From Gordionus sp. m RMFG-2023 (Eukaryota > Nematomorpha > Gordioida > Chordodea > Parachordodidae): a DNA stretch of 64,000 bases. Positions 45,401-55,507 of the stretch are shown here, in pieces; position 1 is the stretch's first letter, and each line of letters starts with the position of its first letter. Made by a program: the position numbers and the translations under genes. The notes below the pieces were generated by a model. That model saw only the letters and a program-made list of their open reading frames with translations, ran no database searches and was not told the origin of the DNA. Location: assembly GCF_954871325.1 (NCBI RefSeq), contig NC_088776.1:41806569-41870568 (forward strand). Reading direction: 5' to 3'.

Positions 45401-48400
45401 ATTACCATTTTTTCCACAAACGAATAATAAAATAAAAATTTAGTTGCTTTTGAATAAATGGTTTTCACATCGATTTATAATGTTAGACATCAATTGGTAT
45501 CTATTTATTTAACCCCTCGAGAGAATATGATGTTTCATTAGGTGTATCTTAAATTATGTATATAGTTAGTAAATAATCATATATTATATTAACAAACCTG
45601 AAAATGGAGATAGTTTCAAAATACTAGCCATAGAATTTGACATATAAAAAAAATAAATAAAGATTTTTAATTGGAGAAAAAAATTATTAGAAAATTTAAT
45701 TTAAATTGCAAAAAAATTACCGGAAGTTTTTATCTCAACATTTTTTTAATAGTTTTTTAAAATAGAATATCTTTCTCAATAGGATTTTATAATAATTACG
45801 GAAAGTAAAAGGGTCAGTTTATCTTTTCAAGCTGGAAACTTTCCCTGAATTTTACGATAACCCTTTATCAAATTATATAATAAAACAACGAAGTCGGAAG
45901 AAAATAGATAACACAGAACTTCAATTGAATATAATTGAATTGTTTATTAATAATAACGGCTATACCATCAAAAATATAAACACTTACGGCCACATCTGAG
46001 AATAAGCGAGTGGGCCATATCAATACATCAATGAAACCCGATATAAGAAATGTTCTAGATGTAATTCAAATTCGAGGAGAATATTGTGACAAAATGAAAA
46101 ATATTTCTTTTGAAAATATATTCTTCCTGGACGAGACAGGGTTTTATACCCACATTATTTTCACTATGGATAAGCATCTTTGGTAAAAAGGTCATCAGTT
46201 AAATTACCCCCTACCAAGGGGACAAATATATCAGTAATATGCAAAAAACTAATAAAAAGACTGAAAAAATTGCAATATAGATGGGGCTTCCACGGCCATA
46301 AAATTCAAAACCTACCTCGGTTAATTATCAAATTTTTACCATCAAATTAATTATTAATAATGGATGATGCTCCTATTCATCAAGCAAGTATAATAAATGA
46401 AAATTATTCAAATATCATTCTTTTACCATCTTACCACAATTGAATCCGATCGAAAAAATTTTCGGAGTTCTTAAAAATTAATACCGATCCTCTTAAACCA
46501 ATTAACAGAATAGAAGTTATGCTACTACCACGCATATTTTGAATTTCAAATTTTTATTCTCACACCACATTGAAGATAAAATTCGATGCATTCCTTTAAA
46601 TGATTGAATTTATAATTGATTTATATTGTATAATATTTTATATACTTTGAATAAATAATAAATTATTTTGGCATCTCGAATTGATCATAAAAAAATCTAA
46701 ACAAATAAGAATAAACTGAAAACTCATTCGAATTTTCCTTCATGTTTTTTAAGAAGTTATTTTAATCATATCCTGATTTCCAGTCTAAAAGTAAAATTAT
46801 AATACTACCAGGGCTGTGCCGATATTAAATATCGGATCAGATCGGCACCGATATCTCGAGTTTTCCAAAAATGTCGGATCGGGCCGATACCTGCAAAAAC
46901 CCGATCCGATCTTTTTACTTTTCTTTTTTTGTTATTTTATGTACATTTATTTTACATTAATAATATTTTCTAAATAATTTTTTTTAAACAATGCAAATGC
47001 ACAACACCTCTTAAATTTTATTTATTTTTTAAAATAGATTTATAGTATTTTTAAAGTTTTTTTATAAAAATAGAAAGGAACACCCAATTATTTATTTTAA
47101 ATCTTTTTAAATAATGCCAATTTTATTATTTATACTTTAAATAAAAGAATTTTTTAAAATATGTTATCTGAATTATGGAAATATTTTACAAAAGACAAAG
47201 ATAATTTTGCAAAATGCATTATCTGCGGAATTCTAATTTCACGGGGAGGAATAATGAAAACTTCATTTAATACTACCAATATCCGGTGTTTTAAATTATT
47301 TTAGAAATCAAAAAATTAAATTAATTGCTTAATTTGTTTTTTTGCATAAAAAATATTGATTTCTTTTCGAAGTGGGGTGGTGAAAAATCAATATAAATAT
47401 CGGATTGGTTTAAACCAATATCGGAGTATTTTTATAGAATTTTTTTTAAAATTCTCATTCCCCCTACTTGAGTCCAAAACATAAAAAAACTATATTCGAA
47501 AACTTTAAAACTTTTTACATTTTGAAAAATCTTCATAGCTTTAAAGCTGTTAGTTTTATTAGAGTTTTAAAGCTTTTATTATCAATATTATTTTTTTAAA
47601 TTATATCAAAATGTTTTTTACAATAACTACGGAAAATAAATTAACCATATAAAGAATGTTATTCCACAATATGGATATGTATTACAATAAAACCATATTA
47701 TTACTGTTATATATAAAAAATATTTTTTAAAAATTACCTTGATATTTTTCCATTTTCCTCAGATGATTTGATGAGTTCTTGATGTACCAAGTGCAATAGG
47801 TTACAAATGCAATACAAGTAGAGAAATCGGAGAAAGACTAAGGAATAAGATTACACTAAATTATATTTAGTTTAATTTTTTCTATTTCTAGTGTTGTTAA
47901 AGGCTTGATTTTTAAAAACGGTTATCCCAATATTTTAACAAAAAATACGTAAGCCTCGAGATTTCGTTGATAGATGTCCAAACTTTTCTGCTATCTATGA
48001 ACAAAATCTCCAGGCTTGCATAATATTTTTAGGATAAAATATTGAGTTGTTTTTAAAAATTTACCTATTTCTTCCATAAAAAAGTTTTAAAAATGACAAA
48101 TTCTCGCTCATCTGAATTACATTGGCAATCATCGAATATATGATGCTAAAGCATATTTAAAAATTAATTATATTATCTATTTTAATTTCTAAAAGTAAAA
48201 AAAATATTGTAAAATTACGATGATATTGTCATATTTCTAAGCTAAAAGAAAGGGAAATCTCGGTGAAGCCAAAAAAAATTAATTAAGCCTGAACTTAACC
48301 TAGAAAATCTGCGATAGACCTAACCAAATAATTCCTCCTAGCCATAAATCAAAAAAAATCGACTCATGATTAGTCTTACTCTTAGCCAAATTAAATCAAG

Positions 48401-51400
48401 CTTGGTCTTAGTTGCCTAAAAATCGCCAATCTTATTACCCAGCTATAATACACATACATATTTCAAAAATGTTTAATTTAATAAAATATTACATTTATCA
48501 TTTTTTTTAAAAAAAGGTGGTGACATGTTGGGTCAGATCATAGTGTGGGATATTGCCATCCCAACTATACTTAAACCTCGTTTAAAAAGTAGGAAAATAG
48601 GCGAATTCAAAACTCCAGTTGGGGACATATTACAAATGTGTGTATCTTCCAGTACCGATACTCTTGTCGTAGCCACACAAAAAGGATTATATTTTTGGAG
48701 CGACCTGTCTGATGATAGAAAAATTTTAACTTCTAATCTCACGTTTATACTTTCGAATAATTGTTTTTAGCTCCCCCTACCCCTCCCTTTTGAGTAAAAA
48801 AAATATATAAAGATTATTTTTATGATTATCAAAAGTTTTCGGGTTTTTTAAATATATTTTATTTATTTTTATAGCTAACAATTCCGATTTCAAATATTCC
48901 CGGGCCGGGTTTAGGGCCAGGCCTGCAGGTCTCTGATTTTAATTATCCGAGTTAAAAATTTATTGATAAACTATATTAAATAGCTAAACAATATCTTATC
49001 GATTTAGGTCACAAAAAATATTTTTAAAAATTACCCTGTCCAGAAATGGTAATCCTTTTAAAAATTTTGATTTATATATTTAAAACAAAATTGATTTATT
49101 TAATATCTAGGCGCTTAAATATAAATAATTTTTAAAGAATAATGATTTTCTTTTCGAAATTTAATCTATTCCTTTTTTTCGGGTAATCTTGGCTCTCCTG
49201 GTTATTACCTATGCCTTTAAATACTTTATCAGACATCAAAGTTTTTTTTAAAATATCCTATCCTTAAAAAAATAATATAGTCAAGCTAATTTCAAATCGA
49301 TAATAAATTGTTATTAACAGAGAGGGGGGGGGATGCAATATATTTTGCATTATCATAGTTTATTTTGCTAAATTTAAAAAGAATGTTTAATGATATATAT
49401 ATAGACCCACCCGTATTATTCTTCCCTTTTCGCTCGACCCTATGTCCGATGATGTATTAGAGATCGTGGACGGATTATGCTTGGTTTCGAAAGAACTTAT
49501 AGGTTTCAAATTATTTACGACTAATTATGAGTTATAGAATCTTGTTAAATATACTGATAGAAAAAAGAAGAAATTGGACGTTCTTTGTTGCTTTAAGAAG
49601 ATGGCCACTGCAAAAATTTGTTATTTTAATATTTGTAACTTAACAAAAAAGAAAATATAAATGATTTTTCTGCTAAAAATGTTCTTACTAGATTGAAATT
49701 TGATCTAAAATTTACTAGATATTTTTTTATTTGCTAAAATATTTAGGAAAGTTAATTGAGAAAAATATTTTATATTGTTGATTTACAGAAAGGATAGGGG
49801 CTAGAACATCAATAGTAGTGGAACGTGACATTGATGAATGGTATATGAAAGAATTTAAGAATCAATTTTTTTATACCAAAAATTAATTCATGTTAATTTT
49901 CAACAAAAATAATATTCAAGTGATAAATGAAAATTAATGCGAATTAATTAATTTATTAAAACTTAATATTAGAATGATAAATATAAATTAATACGAATTA
50001 ATTTAGTTAATAAAACTACTATTCAAAAAACGCATATTAAAAAAGAATAATAAAATAAGCGGAATTAATAATATAACACTTAATCGGTTGTAATATCGCT
50101 TTCTTCGATTTTATTCCTTGAAACTTCCACCTAGAGAAAATAAATCGCTGTTTGTCAAAAGACCGCTACCCTAGGCACAGTGCGATAAATTTGATTGCCA
50201 AGGTCCTAAAATAGGATAATATACCAAACTCTTTTCTACTTGTTGGTCTAATATCGGTGTCAAAAGGCCGTGGATTAATGCTTATCCCATATGTGATCCT
50301 GAACTTTACATGAATATACATAATCGCCAGATCGAATTTCCGTTAAAACTGCCTTTAATTGGACAAAAACCTTAAACGAAACAAATATTCCTTCTTAATA
50401 ACGTAATTTTTGTCCGTTGCTAAACCCTTTCCTTTTTAAAAAAATTACTGGAAAAATTATTCGCGATCTATGCTGACCCAAAGAAATATTTTCACTTGAG
50501 AAAAGGCATAGAGAAATAAATATGTAAATCGAATCTATTTTATAACGACGGTTCTTTTAGATTAATATGGTGCATTATTTTTTTTAGTATGTATTTCTTA
50601 TTTTTAAATAGTACATGTAATTTTATTATTTATATTGAATTATTAAAAAGAAATTGCATAAATAACCAAAAAAACAAATATATATTTTAAGATTAATAAA
50701 TTAATATAAAACTTTCCATTTTTGAAGATTCTTTATTTTGAGGAATAATCCAAACTCAAACCCAGCTATGGATGTTACTAGCTCCTATAATTTAAGCATG
50801 CTAAAGAGTATTTTATTTAGGCGTGCAGAGCACTCATTTGCTCCTCACTACTATATCATTGCATATAATTATAAATAAATATTTAATCAGTAAGCATTTA
50901 TTATATATTTCATTTTTTTCAAAAGCTTCCAGAAGTTCTACAGATAGAAATATATATATTTGGAATTTACATTCACTGGGAAACGGGAAATCGCACTTGG
51001 ATCATTTTGCGGAAGATAAAGTAAAGCCAGCCATTGTAGCGATCATCGAAGGACCGAACACTAAAGAATATTTTATGAAAATGTCATCTTCCTACAATTC
51101 TAGTAATGTTATTTAGTGTTAAATATTCGTTTTTTTTGTAATTGGGGGTTAGGTTGGAAGAAAATAAACTCTCTTTAAACATGATTTGTTCATAAAGTTC
51201 AAAATATCAAAGCTATGATATACAAAGTTTTATTATAGAATATGAACGCGCGACATATCATTATAAAAATTACATTTTTAATCCAAAGTTGAAACGACTT
51301 CTTGAATATAAAATTTGTTCCATATAAATATATAAATTTATATCTATTGACGTGTTGGTTAAATAGATAAATAAAATTTTAAGTAAAATAAAATGTATTA

Positions 51401-52749
51401 CCTTAGGCATATAAAATTTGGAACGAAAGTTGCGTTATAAAAAAAAATAACTAAAAAAATAGAAATCAAAGTTATAAAAAATTGAAACTATTTAAATTAA
51501 ATAATTAAGTTACAAAAATAAAAACAAAAATCCATATTATCAACATTCTCATTTTTAAAAATTCTAAATAATTTAATTTGCTTAAAATAAATAGTATTTT
51601 TTTAATAATTAGTGCAATGAGAATGACGTAATATAAAATTTTAATTTGATTTATTTCATAATTATAAATGTAATATTTAATGCCATTCATAAATATTCAT
51701 TTTTTCTCATTAATTCCAGTTTGCCTCACATAACAATATAACAACTCATTAAATATTATTATCTAATTTAAATTTAATATTATAAAGAATTTTTTTGAAA
51801 AAATCAAACTTTAATTTTTAATGTTATAATAATATTATATAAAATAAAAGGCTTTAAACTTTAATGAATTTTTTTTTAGCAAGTTAGTGTTGAGAAGTGT
51901 TTTTTTTGACACTCACAATTATATAATACTACCGGGCAAGTATAAATGATAATTTATTGGAGAATCCCTTAATTTATAGTTAATTAAGAGTAATGACAAA
52001 AGAAAATAGAAATAAAATTAGATACAATTTTTAAGGAACGCATTGGAACATAATTTGTTGTCTAGAATATAAAATAATATATGAATGAATAACCTATAAA
52101 TGTGTAAATAAATTAAACCATACTATTTTATTGAAAAAAAAATTATGCTAATAAATTTAAATAAATATCTTTAATTTTAGGATTCGAATTATCGAATCTT
52201 CAGAAATTCTAGAAATATATAATTATTTTGCAAGTCATTCAAAAATGTCTTCAAATTTCAATAATATATATACCGTTTTGATTAATAATTATAATATTTT
52301 TAGTGGTACCTAACGAATTACCTATTTACCTTATAACTGGAGATGATTTAGGCAATATATGGATTTATGATGTGACAAAAGTAGTACGCGAATATACGAC
52401 ATCACTCAAAAATGGGCCTAATCTTTTTTCTACGCCCATTAATACAATAGTTGTTTCGGAAGTAATTACAATTTGTTTATCAATATTTTAGTACCTTGAT
52501 ATATTATGTTTCAGACATTAAAATGGAATATGGATTTAGAAGTAAACTGCTTAAATAAAGGTAAACTCGATAATCACAAAATTTTGCCTAACTGGAAAAA
52601 TTTATCAAAAGTAATATTTTATTTGATGTATCATATAATAAAATTTAATCATTTAGATTGTTAATTGTGTTAGTTCTTCTTCAGATTTGAAATATATAAC
52701 TGGAGGGATGAATAATAATATTCTTACAATATGGCAAAATGACGACTGA
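39184..52749 (+). CDS. LRWD1: LRWD1/ORCA-like WD40 protein, C-terminal exons (seven recognised)
   Basis: LRWD1 (ORCA) binds the origin recognition complex and marks heterochromatin and replication origins through a C-terminal WD40 propeller. The exons here follow the vertebrate protein's propeller in order: HLIRCHSYQ…IWDIKFEP, then ELYTLCWSTV…ILAMAGALNHLI, GHKGPIKALTFHP, GQIIVWDIAIP, NIYIWNL, YLITGDDLGNIWIYDV, TLKW and IVNCVSSSSDLKYITGG ending LTIWQNDD-stop. Junction phases agree: 39492/41587 phase 0, 41827/48517 phase 1, 51102/52304 phase 1, 52461/52515 and 52610/52657 phase 0. Only the exon 3/4 join is unsure. The N-terminal leucine-rich repeats are not in the window as far as I can see. 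Frames are open, so the gene is probably functional. Identification rests on remembered family sequence, not a search. Confidence 0.8.
39823..40443. mobile_element. TIR element in LRWD1 intron, CTAGCTRATAG ends
   Basis: Left ctagctgatagccagtcaag and right (reverse complement) ctagctaatagatcatcaag, with inverted ggagaaaatt/aattttctcc further in. TA flanks both ends (39821-39822, 40444-40445). The termini equal the hairpin/CTAG ends at 30760 and 38636. It may be a two-ended Helitron derivative or a TA-inserting MITE. Confidence 0.6.
40405..40850 (+). repeat. 220-bp tandem duplication including an element end
   Basis: gtcaatcttgatgatct…agctagtaatcat…ggattggatccttc…agagttttgagtaagttt occurs at 40418 and again at 40638. 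The duplication copied the last ~25 bp of the 39823-40443 element together with intron DNA. Confidence 0.8.
41587..41827 (+). CDS. LRWD1: LRWD1 exon b
   Basis: After acceptor tttattag the frame reads ELYTLCWSTVQYKENMTQY, NILAMAGALNHLIYYHYKIG and GHKGPIKALTFHPIKHNWLF, the second WD blade with its G-H dipeptide. It ends one base into a serine codon (ttca|gtacta), which the next exon completes. Confidence 0.85.
42606..42915. mobile_element. hAT-type MITE with GC-rich ends, 8-bp TSD
   Basis: Left tagtggtctgcatcgggcc and right (reverse complement) tagtgcaaaagtaggccca, flanked by attaatac at 42598-42605 and 42916-42923. Interior gcccggcc-rich near both ends, AT-rich centre. Confidence 0.8.
43241..43641. 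mobile_element. Second hAT-type MITE of the same family, 8-bp TSD
   Basis: Left tagtcatctacatcgagtc and right (reverse complement) tagagatctgcaaatcacgg, flanked by gttgtcat at 43233-43240 and 43642-43649. 330 bp from the first copy, same general structure, separate insertion. Confidence 0.82.
44700..45330 (-). pseudogene. Tc1/mariner-like transposase pseudogene, minus-strand copy
   Basis: The minus strand reads EEYCDKRKNISLENVFFLKV, then a PSVKSLPSKGK segment, mirroring the plus-strand copy at 45930-46560 at DNA level. The catalytic Asp region is altered (FFLKV against FFLDE) and stops interrupt the frame. Confidence 0.6.
45930..46560 (+). pseudogene. Tc1/mariner-like DDE transposase pseudogene, plus-strand copy
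   Basis: Catalytic motifs are visible across frames. ENIFFLDETGF has the first Asp. KGHQLNYPLPRGTNISVI is the conserved spacer. LLIMDDAPIHQASI has the second Asp. ILLPSYH then NPIEKIFGVLKN has the final acidic position. This DDE spacing and the 'GhrL..lPrG.nisvi' spacer are typical of IS630/Tc1/mariner. In-frame stops and a frameshift after SYH show it is dead. Confidence 0.72.
46809..47304 (+). mobile_element. 5' part of a BED-finger hAT element
   Basis: The terminus cagggctgtgccgatatta is followed by alternating cggatc/gatcgg subterminal repeats, then an AT spacer and the start of a BED zinc-finger frame. No right terminus with a duplication was found; similar atatcggat repeats recur at 47390-47440. 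Confidence 0.65.
47161..47304 (+). pseudogene. BED zinc-finger fragment of hAT transposase (47 codons)
   Basis: MLSELWKYFTKDKDNFAKC, then IICGILISRGG and SFNTTNI. This is the BED finger core (W-x-Y/F-F…C-x2-C…) that binds element ends. It stops before the paired His residues, so it is truncated. Confidence 0.7.
47889..48060. mobile_element. MITE fragment, tagtgttgtta end
   Basis: tagtgttgttaaaggcttga…aatattttaacaaaaaatac…tatgaacaaaatctccaggc matches, in diverged form, the complement of the right half of 36129-36314. The other end is not found. Confidence 0.5.
48517..48762 (+). CDS. LRWD1: LRWD1 exon c
   Basis: Starts GT GGT GAC, completing the split serine and giving LFSGDMLGQIIVWDIAIP, a WD blade ending in W-D. 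Then come ILQMCVSSSTDTLVVATQKG and LYFWSDLSDDRK. The end is either 48762 (phase 1, fits the next exon) or 48742 (phase 2). Confidence 0.8.
48763..50925. other. LRWD1 intron, ~2.2 kb
   Basis: Holds one end of a GC-terminus element (48895-48935, …ggcctgcaggtctctgat), a possible hAT end near 49190-49220 (tctcctggttattacctatg) and a G10 run at 49325. 50130-50420 is somewhat GC-richer and unassigned. A short propeller exon may be hidden here, since the protein is about 15 residues short of vertebrate LRWD1 at this point. Confidence 0.5.
50926..51102 (+). CDS. LRWD1: LRWD1 exon d
   Basis: After ttcaaaag the frame reads SRSSTDRNIYIWNLHSLGNG, then KPAIVAIIEGPNTKEYFMKM, matching the propeller blade with W at NIYIWNL. 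The donor at ttcta|gtaatg leaves one base, completed by the next exon. An alternative acceptor is at 50932. Confidence 0.72.
51103..52303. other. LRWD1 intron, AT-rich
   Basis: No element or gene recognised; long A+T tracts. Confidence 0.5.
52304..52461 (+). CDS. LRWD1: LRWD1 exon e
   Basis: Completes a Met codon across the junction and reads VPNELPIYLITGDDLGNIWI, then YDVTKVVREYTTS. The GDDLGNIWIYDV core matches the vertebrate GDEEGNVWLYDV blade. Ends TIVVSE before gtaatt. Confidence 0.85.
52515..52610 (+). CDS. LRWD1: LRWD1 exon f
   Basis: After atgtttcag the frame reads TLKWNMDLEVNCLNKGKLDN, then HKILPNWKNLSK before gtaata. Matches the short 'ILKWP' stretch that precedes the last blade. 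Flanking introns are only 53 and 46 bp. Confidence 0.8.
52657..52749 (+). CDS. LRWD1: LRWD1 terminal exon g
   Basis: IVNCVSSSSDLKYITGGMNN, then NILTIWQNDD and TGA. The vertebrate protein ends with an equivalent 'MVNTVV…YLTAL.DSNIVAIWG' blade, so the C-terminus is complete. Confidence 0.85.
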   Translation: MVNCVSSSSDLKYITGGMNNNILTIWQNDD

Positions 52750-53737
52750 TATATATTATTTTTATTTATCTCTAATATTTTATAGTATATATAATTGTGT
52801 AAATAAAATTGTAAATATTTATATGATAATGTAATTAATGAATCCATCTAATTCATATTTTGGTATAAAATGGTTTAAATTATAAACTGCAGAATCGAAA
52901 TTCTTGGTACAATTTCACCCGTGGATCAGCTAAAAAATTTAGACCTGATATTTTAAAAATAAGCATAAATATGAAAGAAATATCAAAGTCAGAATATTTA
53001 GTTTATTCTCTATTTTTAACTTTATGCAACAAGTTTAAATATTCAGCTATGACTTTGTTAATTTGAGAATTTTTATCTAATTTATTCTATATATTTACAC
53101 CCTGACCTATTTTTTTAAAAAAAAATTATTTTCTCAATCAGGCAAAGAAATAAGAATAGGAAATCAGTATAATAACATTTTTCAGGCCAGGGTGGTCTAT
53201 ATTTTATTGATGTTACTTTTGTCCCGCAGACCTAGCTAGCTGCAGAATTTATTTATATTTAATATAATTTAAGTTGTAAAAGGATTATTATATAATAATA
53301 TATATTTATTAGTGTCCTTGAATAGCCAAACCCACTAAATGGTTTATTTTACAAGTTCTAGCTAAAGGGAGGGGAATTATTAGAGGCTATGGTTCCCATA
53401 ATTTCTATTGTTAGACGGTCAACTTACTTCAGGCCTGAAATATTTTCTTTTTCCAAATATATTTAAGGTTATTACGACCGAACCCGAATTTTTTAACTTT
53501 ATATGATTGATTTCTAGAAAACAAGAGTAGAAAATATAAGGTTGCGCAAACTTTATTTATTTGCTTTTAATATATTAAGTTATAACTGTCCTAACTTGAT
53601 TACTGCATTTTTCAAAAACCAGTAAAACTTTTAGATATAATAATTTTTTAACTCTTATTTTTACAAAAACTTACATATCTCATTCTATTAGATTGATAGC
53701 TTCTGTAATTTACTAGTAATTTGTATTCATGTCGATT
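52750..53737. other. Downstream of LRWD1, no gene seen
   Basis: AT-rich. 53330-53480 has a slightly GC-richer patch (aggcctgaaatat…) like the middle of the 28183 element. Confidence 0.4.
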
Positions 53738-53808
53738 GGAGTGAACTCGAACTTGTGATTTTCTTGATCAAACTAGACCCAACAGTAATTTTTTGACCAC
53801 GCTTCCGC
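53738..53808 (-). tRNA. tRNA-like pseudogene
   Basis: The minus strand has an A-box-like agcgtggtcaa and a good B box aagttcgagttc about 45 bp apart. Stems do not pair well. Probably a SINE head or tRNA relic. Confidence 0.28.
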
Positions 53809-54428
53809 CAAAAGTATAGGCGATTATTTCGCCGCCAAAAATTTTGTATGGCCTCATGATATAGAGTTTTGATTATTACAGAAAATTTATTTAACATTAA
53901 CAATATAAAGATATTTTTGTATTAAAAATGCGATATTGTTTTATAATTGAATATCAACCGAGATAGGTTAAATTGTTATTAAAATAAATGTTATTACATA
54001 AAAATTTATAAACAGGATTTATATATTTGAAATGATGATTATATTTTATTTCGTTTTAAAAATAAAATAAAGAAAAACCCATATTTCAAATTACTAAAAT
54101 ATTTTTAATATTATATTATAATTATAAAAATATATTATATTTATCTTGACATAATAAAGAATAAAGTTTATATATATTGGAGCAGGCTTGTAAACGGTAA
54201 CATTTAATGTGAGGGGGGGGGGGGGATGGGGTGTATATTTTGAAATAGATCAAATAGTCAAACATCTCGTAAATTTTTTATTGAAAAATTATAAATGCAA
54301 ATTTTTATATTTTAACAATATATTAAAAAAAAATATGGGTTTTTTTTCCTAAACCAATAGAACTAAATAAAAATTTATTTTTCATCAATTATCTGATGCT
54401 CAATAAACCCTCTTAATACAGAATGAAG
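53809..54428. other. AT-rich DNA, no gene seen
   Basis: A G13 run at 54214 resembles hAT subterminal runs, but no terminus is visible. Confidence 0.35.
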
Positions 54429-54436
54429 ATGTTGAT

Positions 54437-55186
54437 TTAGATCTGCATTGGGCGGGGTTTCGGCCCACTCGCTTATCTAAGTGGGCTGGCAAATAAATTT
54501 TTAAGAACGGGCGGGCGGGTTAAAAAAATTTAAAATCATTTAAGTAAATAATAAAAAATTGTTCCTATGAACTTTTTTGGATATTAAAAATTAAAATGTC
54601 CTTTTTTGGTATCATAAAAACTTTTAATAAATAAACTTTTTTGTATATTTAAAACTATATTGGTGGAAACGACAAGAAAGAGATTGCCAAAGTTATGAAG
54701 ATTAACAAGAAAAATATTGGCAATTCCTGCAACTAGTGCTTCTTCTGAACGAGAATTTAGCATTGCTGGAAGGTTTTTAGAACAAAGAAGAACGTGTTTG
54801 AATCCAGAAAATGTCGATTCATTATTAATTACATATAATATCAATTTTATATTTATATTATTTTCGTAAATATTTTATTTGATGAAATAAATTATCCATA
54901 ATTTAAATTGAATATTTTTTTATGCTTAATATAGTAACCAAAAAACTTTTTGTAGAGATGTAAGGTAATTTTTTTTTCTTAGATGCTTAAAAAATTGAAA
55001 GAATGGCCATTAAATTTTATAATAGCGGGCTTGGGTTAAAAATTTTTTATAAATAATGGGTGGGCGGGTAAATAATTTTAGATTAATGGACGGGCAGGAG
55101 GGTATATTTTTTCGGACGGGTTAATTTTTTATAAAACATTGGGTGGGCGGGCTTATGGTCCAAAACCCGCCCAATGCAGACCTCTA
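54437..55186 (+). mobile_element. Internally deleted hAT element with 8-bp TSD
   Basis: Left ttagatctgcattgggcggg and right (reverse complement) tagaggtctgcattgggcgg, flanked by atgttgat at 54429-54436 and 55187-55194. Ggcgggcggg repeats lie inside both ends. It keeps the end of a transposase gene, which identifies the tagaggtctgca MITE family (9183, 42606, 43241) as hAT derivatives. Confidence 0.88.
54655..54850 (+). pseudogene. hATC dimerisation domain of hAT transposase
   Basis: The plus-strand frame has WKRQERLPKL, then ILAIPATSASSEREFSIAGR, then TCLNPENVDSLLITYN, the most conserved C-terminal motif of hAT transposases ('iPATSasSERvFS.aG…R..L.pe.v..L'). The catalytic domain is gone. Confidence 0.82.
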
Positions 55187-55507
55187 ATGTTGATATCTCA
55201 ATGATTAGTAGCTGCTGCATTTATATAATTATTTAAATTCAATATAATAATTCTTTTTATACATAATTTTAAATGCCGCTAATAATCTCTTAACGATTCT
55301 CATTTCATGCTTCAATATTAAGGTTTAAAAACAGAGGTGTCACTATCCTTTACAATATCAGGGGGAAGCTCCAACTAAAAAAATTTTATGGGGGGGGGGG
55401 GTAACCTAACACCTCCTAATTTGCGGACCTTCGACCCGCTTTTGCCCGACCTTCGGCCGAGTTTTATATTAATATATTATATTTTTTTAAAATTTGCTAA
55501 CTGTGAA

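Larger units (their letters stand above)
44546..47650. mobile_element. Composite of two inverted Tc1/mariner-like copies with long inverted ends
   Basis: The left arm atggttattttactttccgt…taaaatcattttgatataatt (44546-44720) is repeated inverted at 47450-47650. A third copy of the same end is at about 45775-45815. Two transposase relics lie between them on opposite strands. A nested hAT start (46809) interrupts the right half. The simplest reading is two elements inserted in opposite orientation, or a snap-back duplication. Confidence 0.55.
41828..48516. other. LRWD1 intron of 6.7 kb filled with transposons
   Basis: Contains two GC-terminus MITEs, a Tc1/mariner-like composite, a BED-finger hAT fragment and a small MITE. 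41949-42240 has a pseudo-coding look (…SAVPKYWPLGKNG…) with no recognised family. 43740-44290 has two open frames without a family. Confidence 0.7.

Noticed and set aside
50130-50420. Fragment of rRNA
   Set aside because: The less AT-rich patch looked rRNA-like at first, but I could not match any conserved rRNA core motif.
50823-50925. Upstream part of a 97-codon frame as LRWD1 exon
   Set aside because: The residues before SRSSTDRN are intron translation; the acceptor caaaag and family similarity start only at 50926.
54584-54844. 86-codon minus-strand frame
   Set aside because: The plus strand of the same bases encodes the conserved hATC motif, so this is a shadow.
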